This document shows, piece by piece, positions 50,539-59,200 of a stretch of 64,000 nt of DNA. The position numbers and the translations under genes are program-made. The notes beneath the pieces were generated by a model, which searched no databases, was not told the origin of the DNA, and saw only the letters and a list, made by a program, of their open reading frames with translations. How positions within the stretch are numbered: the first letter of the stretch is position 1; each line of letters starts with the position of its first letter. The stretch is from Akkermansia muciniphila (lineage in GTDB: Bacteria > Verrucomicrobiota > Verrucomicrobiia > Verrucomicrobiales > Akkermansiaceae), in the NCBI GenBank assembly GCA_004557455.1, contig SFDX01000003.1, positions 1 through 64,000 on the forward strand, given 5' to 3'.

Positions 50539-51644
50539 GCTCGGGGTAACAAACTACGGTAAAGTTCCGCATGGGCGGTGATCATATCCTCCCGCCGATA
50601 GGGAGCGGGGATGGGCAGAGCCGGCACGGGAAGATTTCCATACCATCCGGCCAGCAGCTCAGCCATGGCAGCGGAGTCGCAGGCCGGTACTCGGCCCTGC
50701 GGCAGGAAAACATCTAATTGCTCACCCACACCGCCGTGCTCGTACCCTGCCACGGCCCGCCCCAGGGAGAGAGCATCCAGCGTTGTTTTGCCGAAGGACT
50801 CCGGTTGCAGAGTGAGGGAGAGGGTCACATCGCAAGCGCAAAGCACATCCCGCAGGTCGCGCCGATGTCCCGTCCAGGTAACGCTGTCCTCCAGCCCGGC
50901 CTCGGCAAAACGCGCCTTGAGCTCGCGCAGGAGAGCCTCCTTGCCCTTCTTGGCCTCCCCCACGATAACGGCGTGTGCCGGGATGCCCCGCGCGTGCAGA
51001 GCCGTGAGAATGGGGATGAGATGCTCCGCACCCTTGATACGCGTAATGCGCCCCGGCAAGCAGAGTGTGTACTTACCCACCAGCTCCGGAAAATCCCTGC
51101 GCCACTGCTCCCACCAAGCATCGCTCGGTCGATAGCCGGGGTAGTTCTGCGCAGTATCCACGGAGTTGGGTATAACTACCACGCGCGTAGGATCCGTTTT
51201 GGGATAATTGCTCAAAATATGCTCGCGCATGCAGCGAGAAACGGCAATCACGCGATCCCCGCGCGTCATCACAGCAGAATAAAAATTAACAGAATGGAAG
51301 CCATGAAAAGTCGTAACGACCGCAGGACGCCGCCGCCCCAGCCGTTTGCAGGCCAGTATCCCCACCCAAGCCGGCACACGCGAGTGGAGATGCAACACAT
51401 CCGGCTTCTCTGCGCGGATGAGCTTAGCAAGCTTGCCCACCAAAAAGAAAGTCCGCAGACTCTTCTTACCGATGGACATGGCAATGTGCCGCGCCCCCGT
51501 TGCCTCAATCATGGGCACCATGCCGCCGCCGCCGGAAACGACAACACACTCCACCCCCTGTGCCCCGAGCCCTTGGCAGAGCTCCAGCACAACCTGTTCC
51601 ACGCCGCCGGAGCTGAGCGTGGGGATGAGGTGCATGATCTTCAT
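50535..51644 (-). CDS. Glycosyltransferase family 4 protein
   Basis: 369 residues from the ATG at 51644. MHLIPTLSSGGVEQVVLEL is the typical GT4 start; LHLHSRVPAW and FHGFHSVNFYSAVM follow. The donor domain shows LCLPGRITRIKGAEHLI and QPESFGKTTLDALSLGRAVAGYEHGG, with the E-x7-E motif mostly kept. It resembles LPS-core or O-antigen glycosyltransferases. It overlaps both neighbours by 4 bp, showing a coupled three-gene LPS block. Confidence 0.9.
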   Translation of the reverse strand: MKIMHLIPTLSSGGVEQVVLELCQGLGAQGVECVVVSGGGGMVPMIEATGARHIAMSIGKKSLRTFFLVGKLAKLIRAEKPDVLHLHSRVPAWVGILACKRLGRRRPAVVTTFHGFHSVNFYSAVMTRGDRVIAVSRCMREHILSNYPKTDPTRVVVIPNSVDTAQNYPGYRPSDAWWEQWRRDFPELVGKYTLCLPGRITRIKGAEHLIPILTALHARGIPAHAVIVGEAKKGKEALLRELKARFAEAGLEDSVTWTGHRRDLRDVLCACDVTLSLTLQPESFGKTTLDALSLGRAVAGYEHGGVGEQLDVFLPQGRVPACDSAAMAELLAGWYGNLPVPALPIPAPYRREDMITAHAELYRSLLPRA

Positions 51645-52582
51645 GACGTAAGGGAAGGGAAATGGCTCAGGATATATTCGGCAGCACGGTCCGCCTCGTT
51701 CAGCACCTTGGCCGGCGGCTGCAGGGTATGTGTGCGGCTCCACTCGGCAACCGTGGAAACACCGCCCTCGTCAATGAGCATTTGCAGCCCCCGGTACACC
51801 TTGCTGCTTACCGGCTTACCGCGCCGCATGCGTCGGGGCATCTCCAACACACCGACGGGTGCTCCGCTGGAGAGAGACTCGTACACCATGGACACGCTGT
51901 CCTGTGTTACCCAAACCTCCTTGGCACAGGCCAAATGCTCTGCTACCCAGTCCGGCCCCGTCTCCTCCACCGGCACCACGCGCACGCTGGAACACTTAGC
52001 CTCCACATCCGCCGCAAAATCCTTGGGAGTGCGGCGACTGGTAGTCAGCACAATATGGTTGCCCGTATTCCGGATAATGGCGTTGAGTTGGTTGATAATC
52101 GTTTCGCTGTCCCACTCATATTCCTTACTCGGCCCACCGATGAGCACGAGGGTTTCGCGCTTCGGCACCGTCGGGCAGGGGCGTATGCAATTGATAGCGC
52201 CTACCGTAGAGAAGACACGCGGGTTGTGCTCCCAACGAGCACGCAGATCGTGCCGCGGCATGATGCAGAGATCGAAGAAGCAGAGGGGCAGGCTGGGCTT
52301 CATGCACACCATGCAAAGGCAACGCAGATGGCGCGCCAGACTCAGCGCGGCCAAATGGGTGCTGTGACCTGCGCAGAGAATCAGGTGCGGGCGGGGCAGG
52401 TTCAGATCCAGCCCCTTGTAGAACAGTTTGGAGAGGAGGGTTTTCCCGGTAATGGATACCTCGTAATAAGCGTGCTCTGCATCCGGCCGCAGCTGCCTCC
52501 CGTGGCGGATGAGGGCCTCCGCCAGCCCCTTCGTCTGCGAAAGGTGTCCCTTTTTTCCGTCGCTGATGATGTAGATAATCAT
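51641..52582 (-). CDS. ELM1-like (DUF1022) family protein
   Basis: 313 residues. The N-terminal IISDGKKGHLSQTKGLAEAL and the later VLIGGPSKEYEWD and VTQDSVSMVYESLSSGAPVGV match the ELM1/GtrOC1 family. These have a GT-B-like fold; the mitochondrial plant member affects fission, while bacterial members sit in LPS gene clusters. The reaction is not established. It lies 18 bp after the dihydroorotase-like gene and overlaps the next glycosyltransferase by 4 bp. Confidence 0.85.
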   Translation of the reverse strand: MIIYIISDGKKGHLSQTKGLAEALIRHGRQLRPDAEHAYYEVSITGKTLLSKLFYKGLDLNLPRPHLILCAGHSTHLAALSLARHLRCLCMVCMKPSLPLCFFDLCIMPRHDLRARWEHNPRVFSTVGAINCIRPCPTVPKRETLVLIGGPSKEYEWDSETIINQLNAIIRNTGNHIVLTTSRRTPKDFAADVEAKCSSVRVVPVEETGPDWVAEHLACAKEVWVTQDSVSMVYESLSSGAPVGVLEMPRRMRRGKPVSSKVYRGLQMLIDEGGVSTVAEWSRTHTLQPPAKVLNEADRAAEYILSHFPSLTS

Positions 52583-52600
52583 GTTCGGGCTGCGTGCGTA

Positions 52601-53899
52601 TCAAATAGGCAGGGTTACGGCGCCGCAGAGTTCCTGCCCCAGGAAGGGGGAATTGAGCGTGCCGCAGGGGAGGGTATCGGCCGTTACACTGCTGCACACC
52701 GTCGGGTCGAATAACAGCAGGGGCACCCCACGGGAGATGCCTTCCTCGTCGTCCTCCATGGACTCCGGGGCGATTACATGCAGAGGATTGACGCAGCAAG
52801 CGCGCACCACGTCCACCCAGCTCAGCAGGCCGGGTTTCACCAAGTGCGTGTAGATGGCGGGCAGCATGGTATCCAACATTACCATACCCTGCGGCGCGGT
52901 GATGAAATCCTGTTTCTTGGCAAAGGGAATGCAAGGCGTGTGGTCGCTCACGATGCAGTCAATCGTGCCATCTTTCACACCCGCGATGAGGGCCTCGCAG
53001 TCCGCGCGGTCGCGCAGCGGGGGCAGGGTCTTGAAGGTGGTATCGTAGTCGCCAACGGCCTCATGGGTAAAGAGCAGGTGATGCAGGGCTACCTCGGCCG
53101 TCACGCTGCAACCGGCGGCCTTAGCGCGGCGGATGATGTCAACCCCGCCGGCGGTGCTCACGGTCTGCACATGCAACTTGGCCCCGGCATCCTTCGCCAA
53201 GCGGATGATGGTCTCCAGCCCGATTTCCTCCGCACAAGCGGGAGTGCCGTGCAGACCCAAGCGGTAGGAGGTCGTACCGGGGTGCATATAGGTATTGCGG
53301 GTAAGCTCCGGAACATCGCCGGCCATAGCGAAAGTATAACCGGTAGAGGCGGCGTACTTCATGGCCCGATGCAGCATCAGCAGGCTGTGCGGCATGCGGC
53401 CCGCATCGCTCAGGATGCTGACGCCGCGCGCCATGAGGGTGTTATACGGCGCCTGCTGCTCCCCCTGCATGCCGATGGAAATGCAGCCCGCGGGCAGCAT
53501 CTCTGCCGCCGAACGGTGCAGCACCATGTCCCGGAAGCTGTCCAGCTTGTCCGAGTTATCAAAACAAAAACCCGGGGTGGGCATCACCAGCATGCCCCAC
53601 ACACCGCCCTGTTGGGCAGCCTGGCCCGTACGCATCACGGACTCCCGTTTGCTGCATCCCGCAATCTCGACCTTGGCATGCAGGTCAAAGAGGGCCGGCA
53701 TCAGCAACTTGCCTGCGGCATCAATGTGCCGCGCGCCGTTCGGAATGCTCATCTCCCCCGCCGGCGTGCAGCGGATGGGCTCGCGCAGCTTGATCCCCGG
53801 CCACGGCGAGTCCCCGCACCCGGAGGCCGAACCGCCCAGGCAGACATCCCGGCGGCTGCCATCCGTCAATGTTACGTTGGTAAGATAAGTCTTATTCAT
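52601..53899 (-). CDS. Dihydroorotase-like protein PyrC', probably inactive
   Basis: 432 residues, amidohydrolase superfamily, type I dihydroorotase length. The first metal motif, normally D-x-H-x-H-L-R-E-P-G, reads DLHAKVEIAG (residues 72-81): the second His and the substrate Arg are lost. Other positions remain, such as KLHVQTVSTAGG, TAEVALHHLLFTHE and CIVSDHTPC. This is the pattern of the inactive PyrC' that, in Pseudomonas, is needed to assemble aspartate transcarbamoylase. It overlaps pyrB by 8 bp, as expected for such a partner. Confidence 0.85.
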   Translation of the reverse strand: MNKTYLTNVTLTDGSRRDVCLGGSASGCGDSPWPGIKLREPIRCTPAGEMSIPNGARHIDAAGKLLMPALFDLHAKVEIAGCSKRESVMRTGQAAQQGGVWGMLVMPTPGFCFDNSDKLDSFRDMVLHRSAAEMLPAGCISIGMQGEQQAPYNTLMARGVSILSDAGRMPHSLLMLHRAMKYAASTGYTFAMAGDVPELTRNTYMHPGTTSYRLGLHGTPACAEEIGLETIIRLAKDAGAKLHVQTVSTAGGVDIIRRAKAAGCSVTAEVALHHLLFTHEAVGDYDTTFKTLPPLRDRADCEALIAGVKDGTIDCIVSDHTPCIPFAKKQDFITAPQGMVMLDTMLPAIYTHLVKPGLLSWVDVVRACCVNPLHVIAPESMEDDEEGISRGVPLLLFDPTVCSSVTADTLPCGTLNSPFLGQELCGAVTLPI

Positions 53900-54821
53900 G
53901 ATTTTGCGTTTGGGGGGTAAGGTGATACAAAATGCTCATACGCGCGGCGATGCCGTTCTCCACCTGGTTGCAGACCAAGCAATTGCGATAATCCATGGCT
54001 GCATCACAGATCTCCACGCCCCGGTTCACTGGCCCGGGGTGCATGATGGCGGCGTCGCAGTCATCAATGATTTTCAGGCGCTCCTCGGTCACGCCGAAGG
54101 CCCGGTGGTAGTCCGCTGCGGGGAAGAAGGGGGTGTCGATGCGTTCGTTCTGCACGCGCAACAGGTAAATGACATGCGGCTTCCAGCTGAACACCTCATC
54201 CCAGTCGCGGAAAACGGGTACACCGCAGTGCTCCCGAGGCGGCACCAGCGAACCCGGGCCCATGTAGGCCACCTCCGCCCCCAATCGCTGCAAGATACAG
54301 CAGGTGGACCGCGCCACGCGGCTGTGCAGAATATCACCGATAATCACCACGCGCCGCCCGGCCACGGTGCCGAATTTTTCGCGGATGGTGAAAGCATCCA
54401 GAAAAGCTTGGCTGGGGTGGGCATGCGCACCGTCGCCGGCGTTGATAACCGCGGCCTTGCAATGCCGCGCGATAACCGCCGGAATACCGCTGTTTTTGTG
54501 GCGCACGATGATGTAGTCCATCTTCATGCTCATCAGCGTGTCAATCGTATCATGCACACTCTCGCCTTTCACGACAGACGAGGTGCCGACGGTGAAGGTT
54601 GTTACGTCTGCGGAGAGTCGGTGAGCGGCTACCTCAAACGAGGAGCGCGTGCGCGTGCTCGGTTCATAAAACAGCGTCAACACGGACTTGCCCTTCAGCG
54701 CGGGAACCTTCTTTACACTCTTGGTGAAGATGTCCTTCATCGCCTTCGCGCTGTCCAAGATGGTGTGGATGTCCTCGTCGCTCAGCGAGCCGATGGTCAG
54801 TAAATCTTTTCTCGGTTTCAT
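53892..54821 (-). CDS. pyrB: Aspartate carbamoyltransferase catalytic subunit PyrB
   Basis: 309 residues. The carbamoyl-phosphate motif FYEPSTRTRSSFE (about residues 50-62), the GESVHDTIDTL loop, the HPSQAFLD motif and MHPGPVNRGVE are intact. It makes N-carbamoyl-aspartate, the committed step of pyrimidine synthesis. It lies 18 bp after pyrR and overlaps pyrC'. No pyrI regulatory gene is adjacent; the pyrB/pyrC' type of ATCase does without one. Confidence 0.95.
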   Translation of the reverse strand: MKPRKDLLTIGSLSDEDIHTILDSAKAMKDIFTKSVKKVPALKGKSVLTLFYEPSTRTRSSFEVAAHRLSADVTTFTVGTSSVVKGESVHDTIDTLMSMKMDYIIVRHKNSGIPAVIARHCKAAVINAGDGAHAHPSQAFLDAFTIREKFGTVAGRRVVIIGDILHSRVARSTCCILQRLGAEVAYMGPGSLVPPREHCGVPVFRDWDEVFSWKPHVIYLLRVQNERIDTPFFPAADYHRAFGVTEERLKIIDDCDAAIMHPGPVNRGVEICDAAMDYRNCLVCNQVENGIAARMSILYHLTPQTQNHE

Positions 54822-54839
54822 GGAAAAAAGGGAAGGGGG

Positions 54840-55346
54840 TTAGTATTCTATATCATCATATCCGTCAATTTCCTGCAGGTGCACGGATACCTCTCGCTCC
54901 ATGGGGGTCGGGTAGACCGTGTAGTCCGGTTGAATCGGCAACTGGCGACCGCAGCGATCTACCAGGCAATGCAGCTCCACGGATGCGGGACGCCCATATT
55001 CGAAGAGCGCGTTCAGTGCTGCCCGCACCGTGCGCCCTGTGTGGATGACATCATCGATCAGGATCACCTTCAGCCCATCCGTAGAGAAGGGCAGGTAGGA
55101 GGAGTGCAGGGGCATCTTGTTCGCCTGCAGGTCCCAGTCATCCCGGTACAGCGAGATGTCCAGCGCACCGCAGTGCACGCTGACGCCGGCCCGCTGCAGT
55201 TTCTCCGCCAAGCGCCGTGCCAGCACATCCCCGTGGCGGATGAGCCCGACGAGGGCCAAACTCTCCCCCGGGAGCACACCGGCGTGGATGTGCTCCGCCC
55301 AGGCGTTCAGCTTGTTGTTCAGGTCTTCGCTGCCGATGTTGCTCAT
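54840..55346 (-). CDS. pyrR: Bifunctional PyrR: uracil phosphoribosyltransferase / pyr regulator
   Basis: 168 residues. The PRPP-binding motif VILIDDVIHTGRTVRAAL is exact for PyrR, and LVGLIRHGDVLARRLAEKL precedes it. PyrR converts uracil to UMP and, in many bacteria, binds pyr mRNA to attenuate the operon. No clear PyrR-binding loop or attenuator was seen in the short gap upstream (30 bp from purE), so any RNA control is unproven. It is second in the purE-pyr operon. Confidence 0.92.
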   Translation of the reverse strand: MSNIGSEDLNNKLNAWAEHIHAGVLPGESLALVGLIRHGDVLARRLAEKLQRAGVSVHCGALDISLYRDDWDLQANKMPLHSSYLPFSTDGLKVILIDDVIHTGRTVRAALNALFEYGRPASVELHCLVDRCGRQLPIQPDYTVYPTPMEREVSVHLQEIDGYDDIEY

Positions 55347-55376
55347 GGTCGGGGTGCGCGGTGATGGGTGAAAAGT

Positions 55377-55784
55377 CTACTCGGCCAAGCGAAGGATGCG
55401 GTGGGCGGCCATGGCGGCATTCAGCGGGGTCTTCTTGTGCAGACCCACCGTGGTGGCAGGCACACCGCCCGGCAGCTGGCTGATGGCCAGCAGGGCATCC
55501 ACGCCGTTCAGCGGCCCGCAGGGAACCGGCACGCCGATGACCGGCAGCTCCGTGTTCATGACCACCACCCCGGGCAGTGCCGCAGAGAGCCCCGCCACGC
55601 ACAGCAGAACGGCCTTCGTACCGCTCGTCTCCAGCCCCTTGAGGTACTCCAACAGGGCCGGCAAATCCCGATGCGCGGAATACACCACTTCCTCGTGCTC
55701 CACGCCTTGCTCTGTAAAGTACACCCGCGCCGGCTCCATGAAGGGCAGGTCGCTCTTGCTCCCGTAAATCGTAATAACTTTCAT
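55377..55784 (-). CDS. purE: PurE-family protein (carboxyaminoimidazole ribonucleotide mutase)
   Basis: 135 residues from the ATG at 55784, shorter than the usual ~160. The start YGSKSDLPFM matches the GSxSD substrate loop; SAHRDLPALLEYL matches SAHR-x-P. LPVIGVPVPCGPLNGVDALLAISQLPGGVPATTV is the conserved C-terminal core in outline. The usual GGAAHLPG loop reads VAGLSAALPG, so the CO2-handling loop is altered. It acts in purine synthesis, or in a related carboxyl-transfer role if the divergence matters. It heads the operon with a strong promoter. Confidence 0.82.
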   Translation of the reverse strand: MKVITIYGSKSDLPFMEPARVYFTEQGVEHEEVVYSAHRDLPALLEYLKGLETSGTKAVLLCVAGLSAALPGVVVMNTELPVIGVPVPCGPLNGVDALLAISQLPGGVPATTVGLHKKTPLNAAMAAHRILRLAE

Positions 55785-55794
55785 GCCGCTCGGC

Positions 55795-55824
55795 ATTATA
55801 CCACCTCGCCCCCGCCTTTGGCAA
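55795..55824 (-). promoter_or_regulatory. Promoter of the purE-pyr-glycosyltransferase operon
   Basis: Minus-strand TTGCCA (55824-55819), 18-bp spacer, perfect TATAAT (55800-55795), 10 nt before the purE ATG. It may serve seven genes down to 49435. Confidence 0.75.
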
Positions 55825-55895
55825 GCCCAAACCACACCCCGCATGCAAGTTTTACCTCCCCCCCGCCTGCGAAAGGGGAAAATGAGGGAGCCTGT

Positions 55896-55988
55896 CACCC
55901 CTCAGCCCTGCAGAAGGGCGCGGGCGTGGGCGGCGGCGGGGCCGGAGGTGCCGAGCATGCGCATCAGCTCGGCGATGCGGTCATCGTC
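55896..55988 (-). pseudogene. Second copy of the recN 3' end (direct repeat A)
   Basis: The minus strand reads DDRIAELMRMLGTSG-PAAAHARALLQG and a TGA, the RecN C-terminus, with 9 substitutions and one 3-bp gap against 59201-59296 (about 90%). All but one substitution is synonymous. The stop codon of the ankyrin gene lies inside it (55981-55983, different frame). The gap 55785-55980 holds only this remnant and the purE promoter. Confidence 0.88.
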
Positions 55989-58900
55989 GCGCCCCGGCGC
56001 GGCGGAGCAGGCGGGTCACGTTTTTGCTGAAGGCCGCTCGTGCTATCTGCAGAGCGGTTTCGCCGTTCTCGTCGCGGAGGGAGGTATCGGCTCCCGCGTT
56101 CAACAGCTCCTGCACTGTTTCATGGTAATCCTCTGCGGCGGCCAACATCAGAGCGGTCGTTCCCTCGCTGTCCTGCGCGTTGATATCGGCTCCCAATGCA
56201 ATCAGTTCTTGCACTGTTTCAAGATTATCATCCACCGCAGCGGCAGCCATCAGCGCGGTTGTGCCATTGCTATCCGTGGCATTGATATCGGCTCCGGCAC
56301 GGTGGAGGAGTTTCACGATCGAGCATTTCACGTCGATGAACGACGAGTATATCCGGTTTCGTCCGGCGATGACTATCGCGGGAGTTCCTTTTTTATCCCG
56401 AACGTTCGGGTCGGCTCCGGCCTTCAATAAAGCCTCGACGGAACCCGAAGCATCCTGCTCCACAGCAATGAAAAGCGCGGTTCTGCCCCTCCGATCCCGC
56501 ACCTCTACGTCCGCCCCGGCCTTAACCAAGGCCTCGATCACGAGATCATTCGAATTCTCTGCGGCAAGGAGCAGCGGGGGTCGACCCTTTCTGTCCTTTT
56601 CGGTGGGACTGGCTCCGGCATCCAACAGCATGCGGGCAATTTCTCCGTCCCCATACTCGGCGGCAGCGCACCACATCAGAGCATCCTGATGATTCCGATC
56701 CCGCAGCAGGGCATCGGCGCCGGCAGCCAGCAGCATACGAACGAGCTTGCTCCTTCCCGTCGCCGCCGCCAACATCAGGGCATTTACGCCTTTCGCATTC
56801 GTGATATTGGGGTCCGCACCGGCCTCCTGCATCTGCGGCAGGAGGGCGAAGAATTCCCCGGAGATGGCCAACATCAGGGCGGAGTTCCCCTCTCGGTCGG
56901 TATGATTCGGATTCGCCCCGGCGCGCAACAGCATCTGAATGATGAGGCGGTCTTGAACGCTGATAGCCCGGAGCAGGGGACTATCCCCTTCCTTGTTCAC
57001 CGCATTCGGATTCGCCCCTGCCTTCAGCAGCACGGACACCGTGTCCCGGTAGCCGAATTCTACGGCCAACATGAGAGGGGTAGACTCGTTGACGTTTAAT
57101 GTCTCGATATCTGTCCCGGCCTTCAGGAGAAGCTCGATTGCGTCCACCCGACCGCAGCGGGCCGCAGTTAAAAGGGCGCATTCCTGCTCAACCGGACTCT
57201 TCATCCGCTTCATCAGGAAGTCGATCGCCTCCACGGGAGCGTTGTGTGCGACAGCTATCGGCAAAGCTGTATTTCCATTATAATCCTCGGCCATCATGTC
57301 GGCGCCCGCCTCCAGAAGCAGTTGCATCGTCTCGACATACCCGCCGGCGGCAGCCATGTGCAAAGCGGTATAGCCGGTTCTCGAATGGCTCGGCTGCGCC
57401 CTTGCCCCGGCCTCCAGCAGCATCTTCACTACCTCCGTGCGCCCGGAAGCCGCCGCACGCATCAGGGGAGTACTCCCCTCGGGCTCAACGGGGCGGACGA
57501 TGTTCACCCCCTTATCCAACAGATGCCGCAGCTGCTCCGCAAAGCCGCCCGCAGCATAGGCTGTAAACAGCTTTTTTTCCTCCTCCGGCGTTCGAGCTTC
57601 CTCCTGCAGCATAGCGACAATATCCTGATAACCGGATTCTGCCGCAATGAGTAACGGAGTCGGTTCACCGGTAGCATTTACGCCACGGCGGGCAGCGCCG
57701 CGCTCCAGCAGACGCCGCACAACTGCCGCGCGCCCGAGCTTGGCTGCGCAATAGAGGGGAAAATCACGATAACCATCCCTGTCGACATCTATTCCGGAGT
57801 CCAGCAGCAACATCACCATTTCCTGTGAATTGTGCTCAATGGCCCAACTCAGAGCCTCGACCCCGTACGGGTTCTTCGGTTGGGTATAATCTCCCCGCTC
57901 CAGCAGCAAGCGCGCGGCCTCTCTGTGTTCGTGCTCAACGGCAACGTGCAGATAAGAACGCTGAAGTATCCCGTATGCCTGTTTATCATCCAACTCCGCT
58001 CCGGCATCCAAGAGCAACCGTGCCACATTCTCATGACCCTCCTCCACGGCACGCAAGAGGACCGGTCGATTGTAAAAGTCCACTGCCTCCACATCCGCAC
58101 CATGGCACAGCAGCAGTCGCGCGATCTCTGTTTCCCCGCGCTCGCAGGCATAGATGAAAGCGTTACTTTGATTGACATCCACCCCGGCTGCGAGCAAAAG
58201 TTGAACCGACTCGACGTCTCTGTTCACCACGGCACATCCCAGAGCCCGCGCTCCCTGTTCACCGCACGCATCCGCACCGGACTCCAGCAGGTAGTTGACC
58301 ATCTCCGGATGCATATTCGCAGCCGCCTTGAGAAGGGCGGATTCTTTCTCGTCATCAATGATATTGATATTTGCCCCGGCACTCAACAGCAAAGCGGCCA
58401 CCTCAATCGCCCCCTTACCGGCAGCTGCGATCAGTGCCGTCTCCGGCTGCTCGGCTTCGTCGTCATCCGTAAGCTTGGTCGAGTCCGCCTCCACCCCCTC
58501 TTGCAGCAGGCGCCGAACCTCCGCAGCGTTACCGCCTGCGGCATAGGCGTGCAGCAGGGCTCCCCTGTAGTCCGCTCCCGGATTCGCCTCCGATAACATG
58601 CGAACCATGTCGTCATGCCCCTCCCTTGCCGCTAGGGTCAGCGGAATCCACCCCGCGCGAGAGGGTTCCGTAGTATCCGCCCCGGCATCTAACAGGCGGC
58701 GCACGATATGGGTGTGCCCATTCTCAGCGGCCTGCATCAGGGCGGTGCCCAATTCGTAGGTTTCCTTCCAATCAATATCCGCCCCGGCATTCAAGAGAAT
58801 ATTGACAATCTCACCATGACCATAGCGTGCCGCGCTGATCAGCGGGGTGCTGCAATCATAGCCACGGGCGTTAACGTAAATCCCCTCTGCCAGAAGTCGA

Positions 58901-59154
58901 CGCACTTCTTCTGCGTGTCCGCCGGCAGCATAGGCTACCAACATCTCTCCCTTGTCCTCATCCTCTAACTCAGTCAGAACAAACAGGTCGATGAGGTCCC
59001 CGGCCCCCAACTCAGCAGCCTTCAACAAACAACTCGGTCTATCAGAGAAACGATAAAAAGGGTCCGCTCCCTCCTTCAGCAGCTTCTTCGCCCGCTCCGT
59101 GTCATGCGCCTCTACCGCCGCAAACAACTCTCTGTTAATATCCCTGTGTACCAC
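55981..59154 (-). CDS. Large ankyrin-repeat protein
   Basis: 1057 residues from the GTG at 59154, which lies 6 nt after a TACAAT -10 box; the open frame extends further upstream into recN and must be false there. Almost the whole protein is ankyrin repeats (about thirty), with typical G-x-T-x-L-x-x-A-A, GxxxVVxxLLxxGAD and DxNAxD segments. Some units are degenerate (LLHAYAAGGNAAEVRRLL recurs at intervals). No signal peptide, membrane helix or enzyme domain is seen. It is a binding scaffold with unknown partner. It sits between recN and a second copy of the recN 3' end. Confidence 0.9.
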   Translation of the reverse strand: MVHRDINRELFAAVEAHDTERAKKLLKEGADPFYRFSDRPSCLLKAAELGAGDLIDLFVLTELEDEDKGEMLVAYAAGGHAEEVRRLLAEGIYVNARGYDCSTPLISAARYGHGEIVNILLNAGADIDWKETYELGTALMQAAENGHTHIVRRLLDAGADTTEPSRAGWIPLTLAAREGHDDMVRMLSEANPGADYRGALLHAYAAGGNAAEVRRLLQEGVEADSTKLTDDDEAEQPETALIAAAGKGAIEVAALLLSAGANINIIDDEKESALLKAAANMHPEMVNYLLESGADACGEQGARALGCAVVNRDVESVQLLLAAGVDVNQSNAFIYACERGETEIARLLLCHGADVEAVDFYNRPVLLRAVEEGHENVARLLLDAGAELDDKQAYGILQRSYLHVAVEHEHREAARLLLERGDYTQPKNPYGVEALSWAIEHNSQEMVMLLLDSGIDVDRDGYRDFPLYCAAKLGRAAVVRRLLERGAARRGVNATGEPTPLLIAAESGYQDIVAMLQEEARTPEEEKKLFTAYAAGGFAEQLRHLLDKGVNIVRPVEPEGSTPLMRAAASGRTEVVKMLLEAGARAQPSHSRTGYTALHMAAAGGYVETMQLLLEAGADMMAEDYNGNTALPIAVAHNAPVEAIDFLMKRMKSPVEQECALLTAARCGRVDAIELLLKAGTDIETLNVNESTPLMLAVEFGYRDTVSVLLKAGANPNAVNKEGDSPLLRAISVQDRLIIQMLLRAGANPNHTDREGNSALMLAISGEFFALLPQMQEAGADPNITNAKGVNALMLAAATGRSKLVRMLLAAGADALLRDRNHQDALMWCAAAEYGDGEIARMLLDAGASPTEKDRKGRPPLLLAAENSNDLVIEALVKAGADVEVRDRRGRTALFIAVEQDASGSVEALLKAGADPNVRDKKGTPAIVIAGRNRIYSSFIDVKCSIVKLLHRAGADINATDSNGTTALMAAAAVDDNLETVQELIALGADINAQDSEGTTALMLAAAEDYHETVQELLNAGADTSLRDENGETALQIARAAFSKNVTRLLRRAGARR

Positions 59155-59160
59155 GGGGTG

Positions 59161-59189
59161 ATTGTAGCAATCAATCGTCGCGGCGTCAA
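59161..59189 (-). promoter_or_regulatory. Promoter of the large ankyrin gene (leaderless type)
   Basis: Minus-strand TTGACG (59189-59184), 17-bp spacer, TACAAT (59166-59161), 6 nt to the GTG at 59154. It uses the same TTGACG box as the Sel1/ankyrin gene and lies just outside the recN-derived repeat. Confidence 0.75.
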
Positions 59190-59200
59190 GCGAAAAAGGC

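Noticed and set aside
50718..52367. 549-codon plus-strand frame across the glycosyltransferase block
   Set aside because: It covers two overlapping conserved minus-strand genes; composition shadow.
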